NCBI RefSeq assembly: GCF_000828915.1
Contig: NZ_AP014569.1
Location: forward strand, 806,001-870,000
Length of the DNA: 64,000 nt
Origin: Serpentinimonas maccroryi
Lineage (GTDB): Bacteria; Pseudomonadota; Gammaproteobacteria; Burkholderiales; Burkholderiaceae_C
Reading direction: 5' to 3'
Under the pieces are notes generated by a model. The model searched no databases. It was not told the origin of the DNA and saw only the letters and a program-made list of their open reading frames with translations. The stretch's first letter is position 1. Each line of letters starts with the position of its first letter. The position numbers and the translations under genes were made by a program. Positions 18,455 through 25,718 of the stretch are shown here, one piece after another.

Positions 18455-19405
18455 ATGACCCTCAAAGTCGCCCTCGCCGGTGCCGGCGCATTCGGCATCA
18501 AGCACCTGGACGCCATCGCCAAAATCGATCAAGTCGAAGTCGTTTCGCTTATCAGCCGCGACCTGGAAAAAACCCGGCAAGTGGCCGCTCAGTACGGCAT
18601 CGCGCACGTGGGCACCGAATTGGCCGATGCGCTCAAGCTCAAGGAAGTGGATGCCGTCATCCTGTGCACCCCGACGCAGATGCACGCCGAGCAAGCGCTG
18701 GCCTGCCTGCGGGCGGGCAAGCACGTGCAGGTCGAAATCCCGCTGGCCGACAGCCTCAAGGGCGCAGAGGCGGTGCTGGCCTTGCAGCAGCAGACCGGTC
18801 TGGTGGCGATGTGCGGCCACACGCGCCGTTTCAACCCCAGCCACCAGTACGTGCACCAGAAAATCGAGGCCGGGCAGTTCAACCTCCAGCAGATGGATGT
18901 GCAGACCTATTTTTTCCGGCGCAGCAACATGAACGCGCTCGGCCAGCCACGCAGCTGGACCGACCACCTGCTCTGGCACCACGCCGCGCACACGGTGGAT
19001 TTGTTTGCTTGGCAGTGCGGCGCCCCCATCGTCAAAGCCAACGCCCTGCAAGGCCCGATCCACCCCCAGCTGGGCATAGCGATGGACATGTCGATCCAGC
19101 TCCTGGCCGCCAACGGCGCCCTCTGCACCCTGTCGTTGAGCTTCAACAACGACGGCCCGCTGGGCACCTTCTTTCGCTACATCGGCGACAGCGCCACCTA
19201 CCTGGCGCGCTACGACGACCTGTACAACGGCAAGGACGAGAAGATCGACGTCAGCCAAGTCGATGTGTCGATGAACGGCATCGAGCTGCAAGACCGCGAG
19301 TTCTTCGCCGCCATCCGCGAAGGCCGCGAACCCAAAGCCAGCGTGGCCCAGGTGCTGCCGTGCTACCGCGTGCTGCACCAGTTGGAGCAGCAGTTGCAGG
19401 GCTAG
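18455..19405 (+). CDS. pmdC: 4-carboxy-2-hydroxymuconate-6-semialdehyde dehydrogenase
   Basis: NADP-dependent oxidoreductase (Gfo/Idh/MocA family, LigC type) that oxidises the cyclic hemiacetal of the ring-cleavage product to 2-pyrone-4,6-dicarboxylate. 316 residues. N-terminal Rossmann motif VALAGAGAFGIKHLDAI, then VEIPLADS and the C-terminal alpha/beta domain with HHAAHTVDLFAW. I start it at ATG 18455 with AGGAAA upstream; the longer open frame overlaps pmdB and has no family match. Last gene of the operon. Confidence 0.92.
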   Translation: MTLKVALAGAGAFGIKHLDAIAKIDQVEVVSLISRDLEKTRQVAAQYGIAHVGTELADALKLKEVDAVILCTPTQMHAEQALACLRAGKHVQVEIPLADSLKGAEAVLALQQQTGLVAMCGHTRRFNPSHQYVHQKIEAGQFNLQQMDVQTYFFRRSNMNALGQPRSWTDHLLWHHAAHTVDLFAWQCGAPIVKANALQGPIHPQLGIAMDMSIQLLAANGALCTLSLSFNNDGPLGTFFRYIGDSATYLARYDDLYNGKDEKIDVSQVDVSMNGIELQDREFFAAIREGREPKASVAQVLPCYRVLHQLEQQLQG

Positions 19406-19426
19406 GGCCTATAAACTTGCTGCAAC

Positions 19427-19466
19427 GGGCTTGGGCCCAGACAAGCCCGGGGCGGTTGGATTTTTT
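19427..19466 (+). terminator. Possible terminator after pmdC
   Basis: GGGCTTG (19427-19433) pairs perfectly with CAAGCCC (19442-19448) across an eight-base loop, 22 bases after the pmdC stop. A run of six T starts 12 bases further on (19461). The T-run is too far for a textbook intrinsic terminator, so the call is tentative. Confidence 0.35.
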
Positions 19467-19512
19467 AGTCGGCGCGCGGCAGCGGATGTACTGGCTCGCT
19501 GGGGTTGTGGCG

Positions 19513-19552
19513 CTCATAAACCTTTGGTCGTTGGTTCAAGTCCAATACAGCC
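19513..19552 (+). other. 3' half of a tRNA-Met(CAT)-like gene
   Basis: CTCATAA (Met anticodon loop) is followed by CCTTTGGTCG, then a T-arm TTGG-TTCAAGT-CCAA and ACAGCC. This is the order of the 3' half of betaproteobacterial elongator tRNA-Met. Upstream there is no sequence able to pair as acceptor, D or anticodon 5' strands (AGGCTGT or similar is absent), so this is not a complete tRNA. Such 3' fragments are left by integrases that use tRNA genes as attachment sites. Confidence 0.45.
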
Positions 19553-19580
19553 TAGGAATAAATTGGTTTATAAATCATCG

Positions 19581-19643
19581 GCTTATTGCTTATTGCTTAT
19601 TGCTTATTGCTTATTGCTTATTGCTTATTGCTTATTGCTTGTT
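19581..19643. repeat. Heptamer tandem repeat (GCTTATT)8 plus one variant copy
   Basis: Eight perfect head-to-tail copies of GCTTATT (19581-19636) followed by GCTTGTT (19637-19643). The A/T-rich unit contrasts strongly with the GC-rich surroundings. Length suggests a slippage-prone microsatellite; it is not inside a convincing gene. Confidence 0.95.
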
Positions 19644-19713
19644 CTGTTGACGCCACGGCTATTCACCATAGCCCCCGAGGTAACAGTTTCGGTACAGTGA
19701 CGAGAACGACCAA

Positions 19714-19971
19714 GTGATCCTGAAAGCCAGCTGGGACTACGCCGGTTTCGACGCCGCCAAGCGCATCGGCCAGATCAAAGAGGCCTTGCGCACGGGCGAC
19801 ACGCTGAACCCGCAGCTCATCCACATCGAGCAGGTCAACGTGCAGATCAACCACCAGCCGGGCGGCGCCCAGATCAACGTGGGCACGCTGTGCGACGGCG
19901 CCCACCAGCAGCACCTTCAACGCGCGCTGGAGAGGCTGGTCAGCCAGTTGGTTTCTCACTATGCGGCATGA
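19714..19971 (+). CDS. Small protein of unknown function, possibly a gene remnant
   Basis: 85 residues from GTG 19714; the frame is open a further ten codons upstream (QFRYSDENDQ) to a stop at 19681. The sequence is well-mixed and gene-like (ILKASWDYAGFDAAKRIGQI, DTLNPQLIHIEQVNVQI), with C-terminal helix LQRALERLVSQLVSHYAA. No family is recognised. It may be the 3' end of a larger broken gene, given the mobile-element debris around it. Confidence 0.35.
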   Translation: MILKASWDYAGFDAAKRIGQIKEALRTGDTLNPQLIHIEQVNVQINHQPGGAQINVGTLCDGAHQQHLQRALERLVSQLVSHYAA

Positions 19972-20093
19972 AAAAGGGCCAAGTTATGCACAGCCCGCGT
20001 TTTCATGACTGCCATGGGTGTCTTGTGTACAACTTGCACCGCGGTGCCATGGTTGTCACCGTTGAATACCGCAAAGGTGACACCGATGGCGCA

Positions 20094-20101
20094 CCATTTA
20101 G
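20094..20101. repeat. Left 8-bp direct repeat flanking the IS (CCATTTAG)
   Basis: CCATTTAG precedes the left inverted repeat and is repeated exactly at 21760-21767 after the right one. It ends in TTAG, matching the YTAR target preferred by some IS5-family elements, so the true duplication may be only the last four bases. Confidence 0.7.
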
Positions 20102-21759
20102 TCGTCCCTGATTTATTCATTCCCCTGCCCCAGCCATTTCCAGCCGATCTACCAGCGCCCATGAGCCGCCGCTTTGAAGCCCATCGGCGCGCCGCTGCCC
20201 CCATAGCCGCTTGAGCGCCGCAAATCCCGAACCCCGGCGCAGGCACAAAAAAAGGCTGCCCAAGAAGGCAACGCCCTTCTGGGCGATCATGCGCAGCAGC
20301 CATTTGATGTTGTAGCCCGCCGCACACAGCACCGCATGCAGCCGATCGCCCAGCTCGCCCTTCAAGTGACACCGCCCCATGCCGTGGTCTTGCTTGAGGT
20401 GGCCGATGATCGGCTCGATGGCTTGGCGTCGTTTGAGCAGTTCTCGCTCTGCTTGCGTGAGCCGCTTGGACTTGCCCCGATGCACGATGCGCACATCCGG
20501 ATTGTCGGCATCCACACCCCGGTAGCCCAGATCCACCACTGCGGTGCTGGGCTTGCTGCCCGTGTCTTGCATCAAAATGGCGGCTTGCTCCAGTTGGGGC
20601 GCCAGCGTGTGGCCATCGTAGGGGTTGCCATGGAAGGCCTTGGCGCCCACGATCAGGTTGTGTTGCGCCGTGCTGGCAATGCCCACCTTGACACCAAACT
20701 CGTAGGGCTGGCGGCTCTTGCCCTTGTTGATGCAAGACACTTCTGGAGCGTGCAAGCTGTAGAGCTTGGGTTTGCCGTCCTTGGATTTTTTCTGGCCGCT
20801 TTGCTCGACGATCTGTGCCGCGCGCTCCAGCATGGTCTGCAAGGCCTGCTGCACTGCGCTGGAGACGGCGTTCAGGGTGGTGGCCGCCTTGCGCTGCACC
20901 TCGCGCTGTAGCCGTCCGACGATGGTGCGCTGGCGTTTGATGGTGTGCTTCATGCGGCGCCACTGCTTGGCGTGCGCATAGCGCCCGGCCTTGCACCCTA
21001 GGGCTTGGCCCTCTTTGGCGTAGGTCTGCTTGAGCTCGATCCCGGCTTGCTTGGCGACTTCAACCAACTTGACCAGCGCCGTCTCGAGCAGCTTGCTGTC
21101 GGTGGGGTGGGCAATGGCCTTGTGCTGCACCGTGCTGTCGACGATCACTTGTTCGAGCTCTTGGGGCTGGATCAGCTTGAGCGCCACGGCCACATTGACG
21201 GTTTGCGCCAGCAGTTCTTCTACGCCTTCGTCGCCCAAGAGTTGGCGAAACTTGACCAAGGTGCTGGCGTCACAGGGCCGACGGTGTTCAAAGTAGGCTT
21301 GTCCCGAGAAGAACTGCCAAGTCGGGGTCTCGCCCCAGCGCTCGACCACGCCTTCGTCAGATTCGTTGAAGGCGTGCTTGAGGTAGAGCAGCGCGATCAT
21401 GATGCGCAGCGCCACCCGGGGGCGCCCGGCGTTGTTCTTGCGCGCCTGCGGCGCTGGCGCCTCGCCAAACAGATCGAGCTCGGGCATGGCCACACCGGCA
21501 CGGGCTTTGCGCACGAACAGGTGCGCGACCGAGGCTTCAATCTGCTGCCACGGCATGCGCGAAGACAGCACCGCCAGCGGGTGGCGCAGATCGATCATGT
21601 GGTCGATACGTGAGCGGAAGAAATCGTCGGTGGCGGGGCAGGCGAACATGAAAAACTCCCAGAAATCAACGCATAGGCGAATCAAACTGGGGGAAATTTT
21701 ACCAGAAAATGGCTGGTTTTGCAAGGTAAATCAAGGGGTTGGGGATTTTTCAGGGGCGA
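20102..21759 (-). mobile_element. IS5-type insertion sequence, intact
   Basis: 1658-base element. Ends are TCGTCCCTGA at the left (20102-20111) and TCAGGGGCGA at the right (21750-21759), an inverted repeat of ten bases with one mismatch. It encodes one transposase on the minus strand filling most of the element. Perfect 8-base direct repeats flank it, so it transposed here recently and has not recombined since. Confidence 0.85.
20117..21649 (-). CDS. IS5-type DDE transposase
   Basis: 510 residues from ATG 21649 (MFACPATDDFFRSRIDHM), which has GGGAG six bases upstream. An N-terminal DUF772-like domain (GRPRVALRIMIALLYLKHAF) precedes an RNase H-like catalytic core. Probable catalytic residues: D171 (VIVDSTVQ), D373 (AVVDLGYRG) and E412 (QAIEPIIGHLKQDHGMGR), with a 39-residue D-E spacing. 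A basic insert region (KQWRRMKHTIKRQRTIVGRL) splits the core. The frame appears intact. IS1182-like is an alternative subgroup name. Confidence 0.9.
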   Translation of the reverse strand: MFACPATDDFFRSRIDHMIDLRHPLAVLSSRMPWQQIEASVAHLFVRKARAGVAMPELDLFGEAPAPQARKNNAGRPRVALRIMIALLYLKHAFNESDEGVVERWGETPTWQFFSGQAYFEHRRPCDASTLVKFRQLLGDEGVEELLAQTVNVAVALKLIQPQELEQVIVDSTVQHKAIAHPTDSKLLETALVKLVEVAKQAGIELKQTYAKEGQALGCKAGRYAHAKQWRRMKHTIKRQRTIVGRLQREVQRKAATTLNAVSSAVQQALQTMLERAAQIVEQSGQKKSKDGKPKLYSLHAPEVSCINKGKSRQPYEFGVKVGIASTAQHNLIVGAKAFHGNPYDGHTLAPQLEQAAILMQDTGSKPSTAVVDLGYRGVDADNPDVRIVHRGKSKRLTQAERELLKRRQAIEPIIGHLKQDHGMGRCHLKGELGDRLHAVLCAAGYNIKWLLRMIAQKGVAFLGSLFLCLRRGSGFAALKRLWGQRRADGLQSGGSWALVDRLEMAGAGE

Positions 21760-21767
21760 CCATTTAG
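21760..21767. repeat. Right 8-bp direct repeat flanking the IS (CCATTTAG)
   Basis: Exact second copy of the left repeat. Together they mark the target duplication. Removing the IS and one copy joins an open frame from ATG 19986 to a stop at 22032. Confidence 0.7.
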
Positions 21768-22123
21768 AAGAGAGTTTTTTAATACCAAGAAGCAAAAGAC
21801 ACGGCGCCCTCGCGGACCCGTTATCCACAGCGGAAGCGGGCGATCCAAGCTCGGTGCCGGGCCATGCGTGCAGCCTAGCAGGGCTGGTGCGCGAGCAGTT
21901 GCCCAGCATCGAGCAGCGCTTGCAATTTGGCTGGTACCGCCACCACTTGGCGGCAGATCTGGCCTGGGATTTGACAGGCCGGTTCAGCTCGAAGCTATCA
22001 AAAAGGCGCTGTGGCGCGCCAGAAAGGCCTGACCCCCTTCGGAGCCCGTGCAAAGCGTTCCTGAGCCCATCGTCGCTGCAATCAATGCCCGCACGTCACC
22101 CTTGGCAGCAAAGCCAAGCCGCA
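21768..22123. other. Non-coding or unrecognised stretch between IS and transposase remnant
   Basis: Short open frames exist (for example one ending at 22032) but none has a recognisable domain. One frame reads LVREQLPSIEQRLQFGWYR, which looks protein-like, but it runs into unrelated sequence. Probably debris of broken mobile elements. Confidence 0.4.
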
Positions 22124-22570
22124 TTTTTTTTGGACAACCGCAACGGCTTGGTGGTGGACGTTGAGAACACCCACGGCAAAGGCACGGCAGAGCGCCAAGC
22201 GGCGCTCAAGATGCTGGGGCGCCAAAGGCGCCGTGGCCGCAAGCAGACCGTGGGCGCCGACAAAAACTACGACTGCAAGGCCTTCGTGCAGGGCTCCCGC
22301 AAGCTGGGCATCACGCCCCATGTGGCGGCCAAGGAGCAGCACTTGGCCATCGATGGGCGCACCAAGCGGCATGCGGGCTACCAAACCAGTCTGAAGGTGC
22401 GCAAGCGCATCGAAGAGGCCTTTGGCTGGATCAAGACCGTGGGTGGACTGGCCAGGACTAGGCTCAAGGGTCAGGCCAAGCTGGCTGGGCAGGCGCTGAT
22501 GTGCTTTGCAACCTACAACCTAGTGCGCATGGGCACCATGGGTGGCTGGTGGGATGCGCATCATGCGTGA
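22124..22570 (+). pseudogene. 3' fragment of a second IS5-type transposase gene
   Basis: About 149 codons matching only the C-terminal third of a DDE transposase of a different IS5 subgroup: FFLDNRNGLVVDVENTHGKG, VGADKNYDCKAFV (a catalytic Asp), HLAIDGRTKRHAGYQ, KRIEEAFGWIKTVGG (the catalytic Glu in EEAFGWIKT) and FATYNLVRMG at the end. The N-terminal two thirds are absent, replaced by unrelated sequence. Not functional. Confidence 0.8.
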
Positions 22571-22918
22571 TTCAAGGCCGAGGTGCGTCCAAAATGGACG
22601 CATTGGCATGAAACGGGCCTTGAAAGGTGCTGCAAAGGCTGGAAAGTACACTCTGCGGCGGCTGGCAAGCGACGCGGCAGGGGGCGGTGCGACTTTGGTG
22701 TGCACTTTTCAACGGCCTGCTAGATGGGCTTGCAAGAGCCTTGCAAAGGGTGTTTGTGAGCGCCGCCGGGCCTTCGCACGGCCCGTTGGGCGGGAAAAGT
22801 GCGAGAAATGCCTGTTTCGGACAGCGGTTGGGCGTGCATGAGGGGATGGCTCAATTGAGGTCACGGATTCAGGTACATTTAAGCCCTATACAACCATGAG
22901 GCAAATCGCCTGAACACG
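22571..22918. other. 348-bp gap upstream of the six-gene operon
   Basis: No convincing gene. It holds a perfect seven-base hairpin, TGCGTCC-AAAAT-GGACGCA at 22584-22602, without a T-run. A candidate promoter for the operon is TTGAGG (22855-22860), 17 bases, TTTAAG (22878-22883), giving a leader of about 30 bases before the first ATG. Confidence 0.45.
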
Positions 22919-23113
22919 ATGGCCACTCAACGTCTGAAAGTGAGGACCGCCACGATGACGCTGCGAGTTGAGCCGAAGCTCAAAGCGGCGGCAGAGGCGG
23001 CGGCAGAACGGGAGCACCGCGGCATCACCAGCCTGATTGAGGTGCTAATCCTCAATCATTGCCGCTCGCTCGGCCTCACCGCTGGACAAAACGGCAAGGA
23101 ACAGCATCAATGA
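22919..23113 (+). CDS. Ribbon-helix-helix-type small DNA-binding protein
   Basis: 64 residues (52 if ATG 22955 is used). The middle reads MTLRVEPKLKAAAEAAAERE then HRGITSLIEVLILNHC, a strand-helix-helix pattern typical of CopG/MetJ-like repressors and of antitoxins. Its stop overlaps the ATG of the NADAR gene (ATGA), so the two are translationally coupled. It is probably the autoregulator or antitoxin-like component of the six-gene operon. No toxin of a known family is directly paired with it. Confidence 0.6.
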   Translation: MATQRLKVRTATMTLRVEPKLKAAAEAAAEREHRGITSLIEVLILNHCRSLGLTAGQNGKEQHQ

Positions 23114-23745
23114 CAAGAGAAAAACCGGCTGCAGCAAAGACCACGGAACTCAAGCGCGCGCTAGGGAAAAGCCCGACCGCACCCGTTTTGAGCGAGTATG
23201 ACGGAGCAATCCGCTTTTATCGAGCCAATGAGAAACCCTATGGCGCATTCAGCAATCTCTACCCGCGGCCGATTGAGTTCGAAGGCCGCGTGTACCCCAC
23301 TTCCGAACACGCATATCAAGCGGGCAAGGCAAGCAAGCCGGTCGTTCGTGAATGGATTCTCAGTGCCCCGACACCGTCACTTGCAGCCATGGCGGCGCAC
23401 GGACTGTATGTTTGGGATGTAGTGCCGAACTGGGCGCAGATCAAGTTCGACCGAATGCGCGCCGTGTTGCGAGCTAAGTTCGAGCAGCATGCCGATCTGA
23501 AGGATTTGTTGCTTTCGACCGGTGATGCTCGCCTCGTTGAAGCTGGCACTGTCAATAACGCTGTGAATCGGTTATGGGGCGAAGTTGACGGAAAGGGCGA
23601 AAACACGCTTGGCGTCATGCTGATGGAGTTGAGGTCGGAATATGCGAAACCAAAAGTAAAGCGCGCGTCTCGGTCAGGTTCAGGCGCGCTCGCGACTGGC
23701 GAAAAGATGAAGTCGACCTCCAAGCGTTCAATGGTCATTGCATAA
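23110..23745 (+). CDS. NADAR (YbiA-like) domain protein
   Basis: 211 residues. The NADAR domain spans about 30-178: AIRFYRANEKPYGAFSNLYP, FEGRVYPTSEHAYQAGKA, the KFDRMRAVLRAKFEQHADL helix and NRLWGEVDGKGENTLGVML. Members are N-glycosidases or ADP-ribose-processing enzymes: YbiA-type proteins break N-glycosidic bonds of riboflavin intermediates, and NADAR proteins paired with DarT1 toxins remove ADP-ribose from guanine. The conserved WGEVDGKGENxLG site is present. The C-terminal tail (179-211) is Lys/Arg/Ser-rich. It overlaps the upstream gene by four bases and is 17 bases ahead of the SIS-HAD gene. No DarT-like gene is adjacent. Confidence 0.85.
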   Translation: MTREKPAAAKTTELKRALGKSPTAPVLSEYDGAIRFYRANEKPYGAFSNLYPRPIEFEGRVYPTSEHAYQAGKASKPVVREWILSAPTPSLAAMAAHGLYVWDVVPNWAQIKFDRMRAVLRAKFEQHADLKDLLLSTGDARLVEAGTVNNAVNRLWGEVDGKGENTLGVMLMELRSEYAKPKVKRASRSGSGALATGEKMKSTSKRSMVIA

Positions 23746-23762
23746 GTGACTGCACATTTCTT

Positions 23763-25700
23763 ATGAGTGGTACTTTCTACGACGGCGAACTTGCGGAGCT
23801 CGACAACAGCTTCTCTGCCGCAATGTCGGCCAATATTGACTTGCTGAAGCTGGCGATCGCAAGCACGGCAGAGTCCAGTATCATCGGGGTCGGATCGGGC
23901 GGGTCTTTTACCGTCGCGTCGCTGCTGTGCAACCTGCATGAGTCGTACACGGGCCGGGTGTCGCGGCCTTCGACGCCTCTCGAGATTATTTGCAACCCTA
24001 CACTCGCCGCTGCCAGTCCGGTCTTCATGATTTCGGCCGAGGGCAAGAATCCGGATATTGTCGAAGCGCTTGATCGCGCACGACGCCACAGTTCGCGAAC
24101 TGTCCACGTGCTGACCAACCGGGCATCGAGCCCATTGATGGAGCACGTTCGCGAACTGCCCGAAGTCACCTCCCACGTGTTCGATCTAGCCAAGAAAGAC
24201 GGGTACCTCGCGACCAACAGCCTCTTGATGGATGCTGTTGTGATTGCGCGCGCGTACGGTGCGCTGGACTCCGACGCGAACCAGTTTCCTGATTCGCTTG
24301 ACGGGCTGCGTATCAGCAATCTGCCAATTTCCAAGTGGCTCGACGGTGTACGTGAGTTTGTGCGACAAGCGGTTCCTCGCAAAGGTCTTATCGTCGTTTT
24401 CTCTCCACTGCTCAAACCGGTTGCTGCAGACCTAGAATCCAAGCTTTCCGAATCGGCGCTTCTCTATTGCCAGCTCGCCGACCTTCGGTCGTTCGCACAT
24501 GGCCGCCATCTTTGGCTTGCAGAGCGCCCCGAGGATTGCGCGATCCTCGCACTCGTTGAGCCCGGTTTGGAGCATCTTTGGGCCCGTATGCAGCAACTTC
24601 TGCCGGGTAATGTGCCCGTTTGCACGATGCCGCTTGCGGGCGCTAGGCCGCAGGACCTTCTTGCTGGCTTGGTGGCTCAGATGCAGCTCGTGTCGCTCAT
24701 CGCTGCCGAGTTGAAGAAGGACCCTGCCAAGCCGAACGTGCCCTCATTCGGCCGCGAACTTTACTACGTAGACCTTCCCTCGTTCATCCTAGGACCGCAA
24801 GAGACTGGACGACGGGGCGAGCAGTCCAAGTATGAGGTTCTGGGCGCACGATGGCCTTCTATCGGTTCCAGCGGAGCGATGAGCCGGGCGCTGGAGCGCT
24901 TCGAGTCGGCGCTGGCACAGCAAGCATTCCACTCTGTCGTGTTCGATTACGATGGTACGCTGTGCAGTTCGCAGCGCAAAGAGGCGCCGCCCATGGTTCC
25001 TATCGTTGACCAACTTACGCGCCTGTTGAATGCCGGTATTTTTGTTGGAATCGCTTCGGGACGTGGGGACTCGATCCAGCAGCATTTGCGCAACGTACTG
25101 CCGTCGAACCTCTGGCAGAGTGTACATCTAGGCTTGTACAACGGAGGCTGGATTGGCTTGCTCGGAGAAGACATTCAGAAGCAGGCCATCACCAACGAAT
25201 TCCTTAGCCATGTGCGGCGCATTCTCGGACGTTTGGAGGGTCTTGGTGTGCCAATCGAGCGCGTTCGCGAGACCTATCCACACCAGATCAGTGTCCGCTT
25301 TAAAGAGGGCGCAGACGCCGAAAATATGTGGTTTGTCATTGCTGACTCGCTCCGTCAAGCTGGTCTCGATCCAACCACTGTCGTGCGCAGCAAGCATTCG
25401 GTCGACGTGTTGGCTGTGAACGTCAACAAATCGCACCTCGTTGCAAAGATCATCCAGGCGCGAAGTATCGATCCGTATCAAGTCGTGACCATGGGCGATC
25501 AAGGTGCTTGGCCCGGCAACGATTCGTCATTGCTCGAGCATCGGTATTCGCTGAGCGTTGACCAGCCGTCGCGTCGCCTGGACCGGGGGTGGAAACTGGC
25601 ACCGCACCATAAACGCGATGTCGATGCCACGCTTTGGTATTTGGAGCGCGCAGAAATCGATGCTGCCAGTAGTTCATTCCGCTTCAAGCTCAGCGCATGA
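23763..25700 (+). CDS. SIS domain - HAD phosphatase fusion protein
   Basis: 645 residues in two parts. The N-terminal ~320 residues resemble a sugar-isomerase (SIS) domain pair: IIGVGSGGSFTVASLLC at 40-56, FMISAEGKNPDIVEAL, VHVLTNRASSP. The C-terminal part is a HAD-superfamily phosphatase with motif I DYDGTL (D395, D397), motif II in GIASGRGDS (S432), a Lys in NVNKSHLV (K557) and motif IV GDQGAWPGND (D579, D587). The cap type resembles Cof/sucrose-phosphatase-like HADs. The fusion suggests sensing a phosphosugar and dephosphorylating it or a related phosphoribosyl compound. Codon use is less GC-biased than in the flanks. Third gene of the operon. Confidence 0.75.
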   Translation: MSGTFYDGELAELDNSFSAAMSANIDLLKLAIASTAESSIIGVGSGGSFTVASLLCNLHESYTGRVSRPSTPLEIICNPTLAAASPVFMISAEGKNPDIVEALDRARRHSSRTVHVLTNRASSPLMEHVRELPEVTSHVFDLAKKDGYLATNSLLMDAVVIARAYGALDSDANQFPDSLDGLRISNLPISKWLDGVREFVRQAVPRKGLIVVFSPLLKPVAADLESKLSESALLYCQLADLRSFAHGRHLWLAERPEDCAILALVEPGLEHLWARMQQLLPGNVPVCTMPLAGARPQDLLAGLVAQMQLVSLIAAELKKDPAKPNVPSFGRELYYVDLPSFILGPQETGRRGEQSKYEVLGARWPSIGSSGAMSRALERFESALAQQAFHSVVFDYDGTLCSSQRKEAPPMVPIVDQLTRLLNAGIFVGIASGRGDSIQQHLRNVLPSNLWQSVHLGLYNGGWIGLLGEDIQKQAITNEFLSHVRRILGRLEGLGVPIERVRETYPHQISVRFKEGADAENMWFVIADSLRQAGLDPTTVVRSKHSVDVLAVNVNKSHLVAKIIQARSIDPYQVVTMGDQGAWPGNDSSLLEHRYSLSVDQPSRRLDRGWKLAPHHKRDVDATLWYLERAEIDAASSSFRFKLSA

Positions 25701-25718
25701 CGGGAGAATAGAGGTCCA

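Noticed and set aside
19476-19553. A complete tRNA-Met gene
   Set aside because: Only the anticodon loop and T-arm side fit; no 5' acceptor or anticodon-stem partners exist upstream.
19581-19643. Tandem heptamers as a CRISPR array
   Set aside because: Unit is 7 bases with no spacers; it is a microsatellite.
21880-22032. Protein-like frame LVREQLPSIEQRLQFGWYR
   Set aside because: Too short, runs into unrelated sequence and cannot be tied to any family; described only as unrecognised debris.
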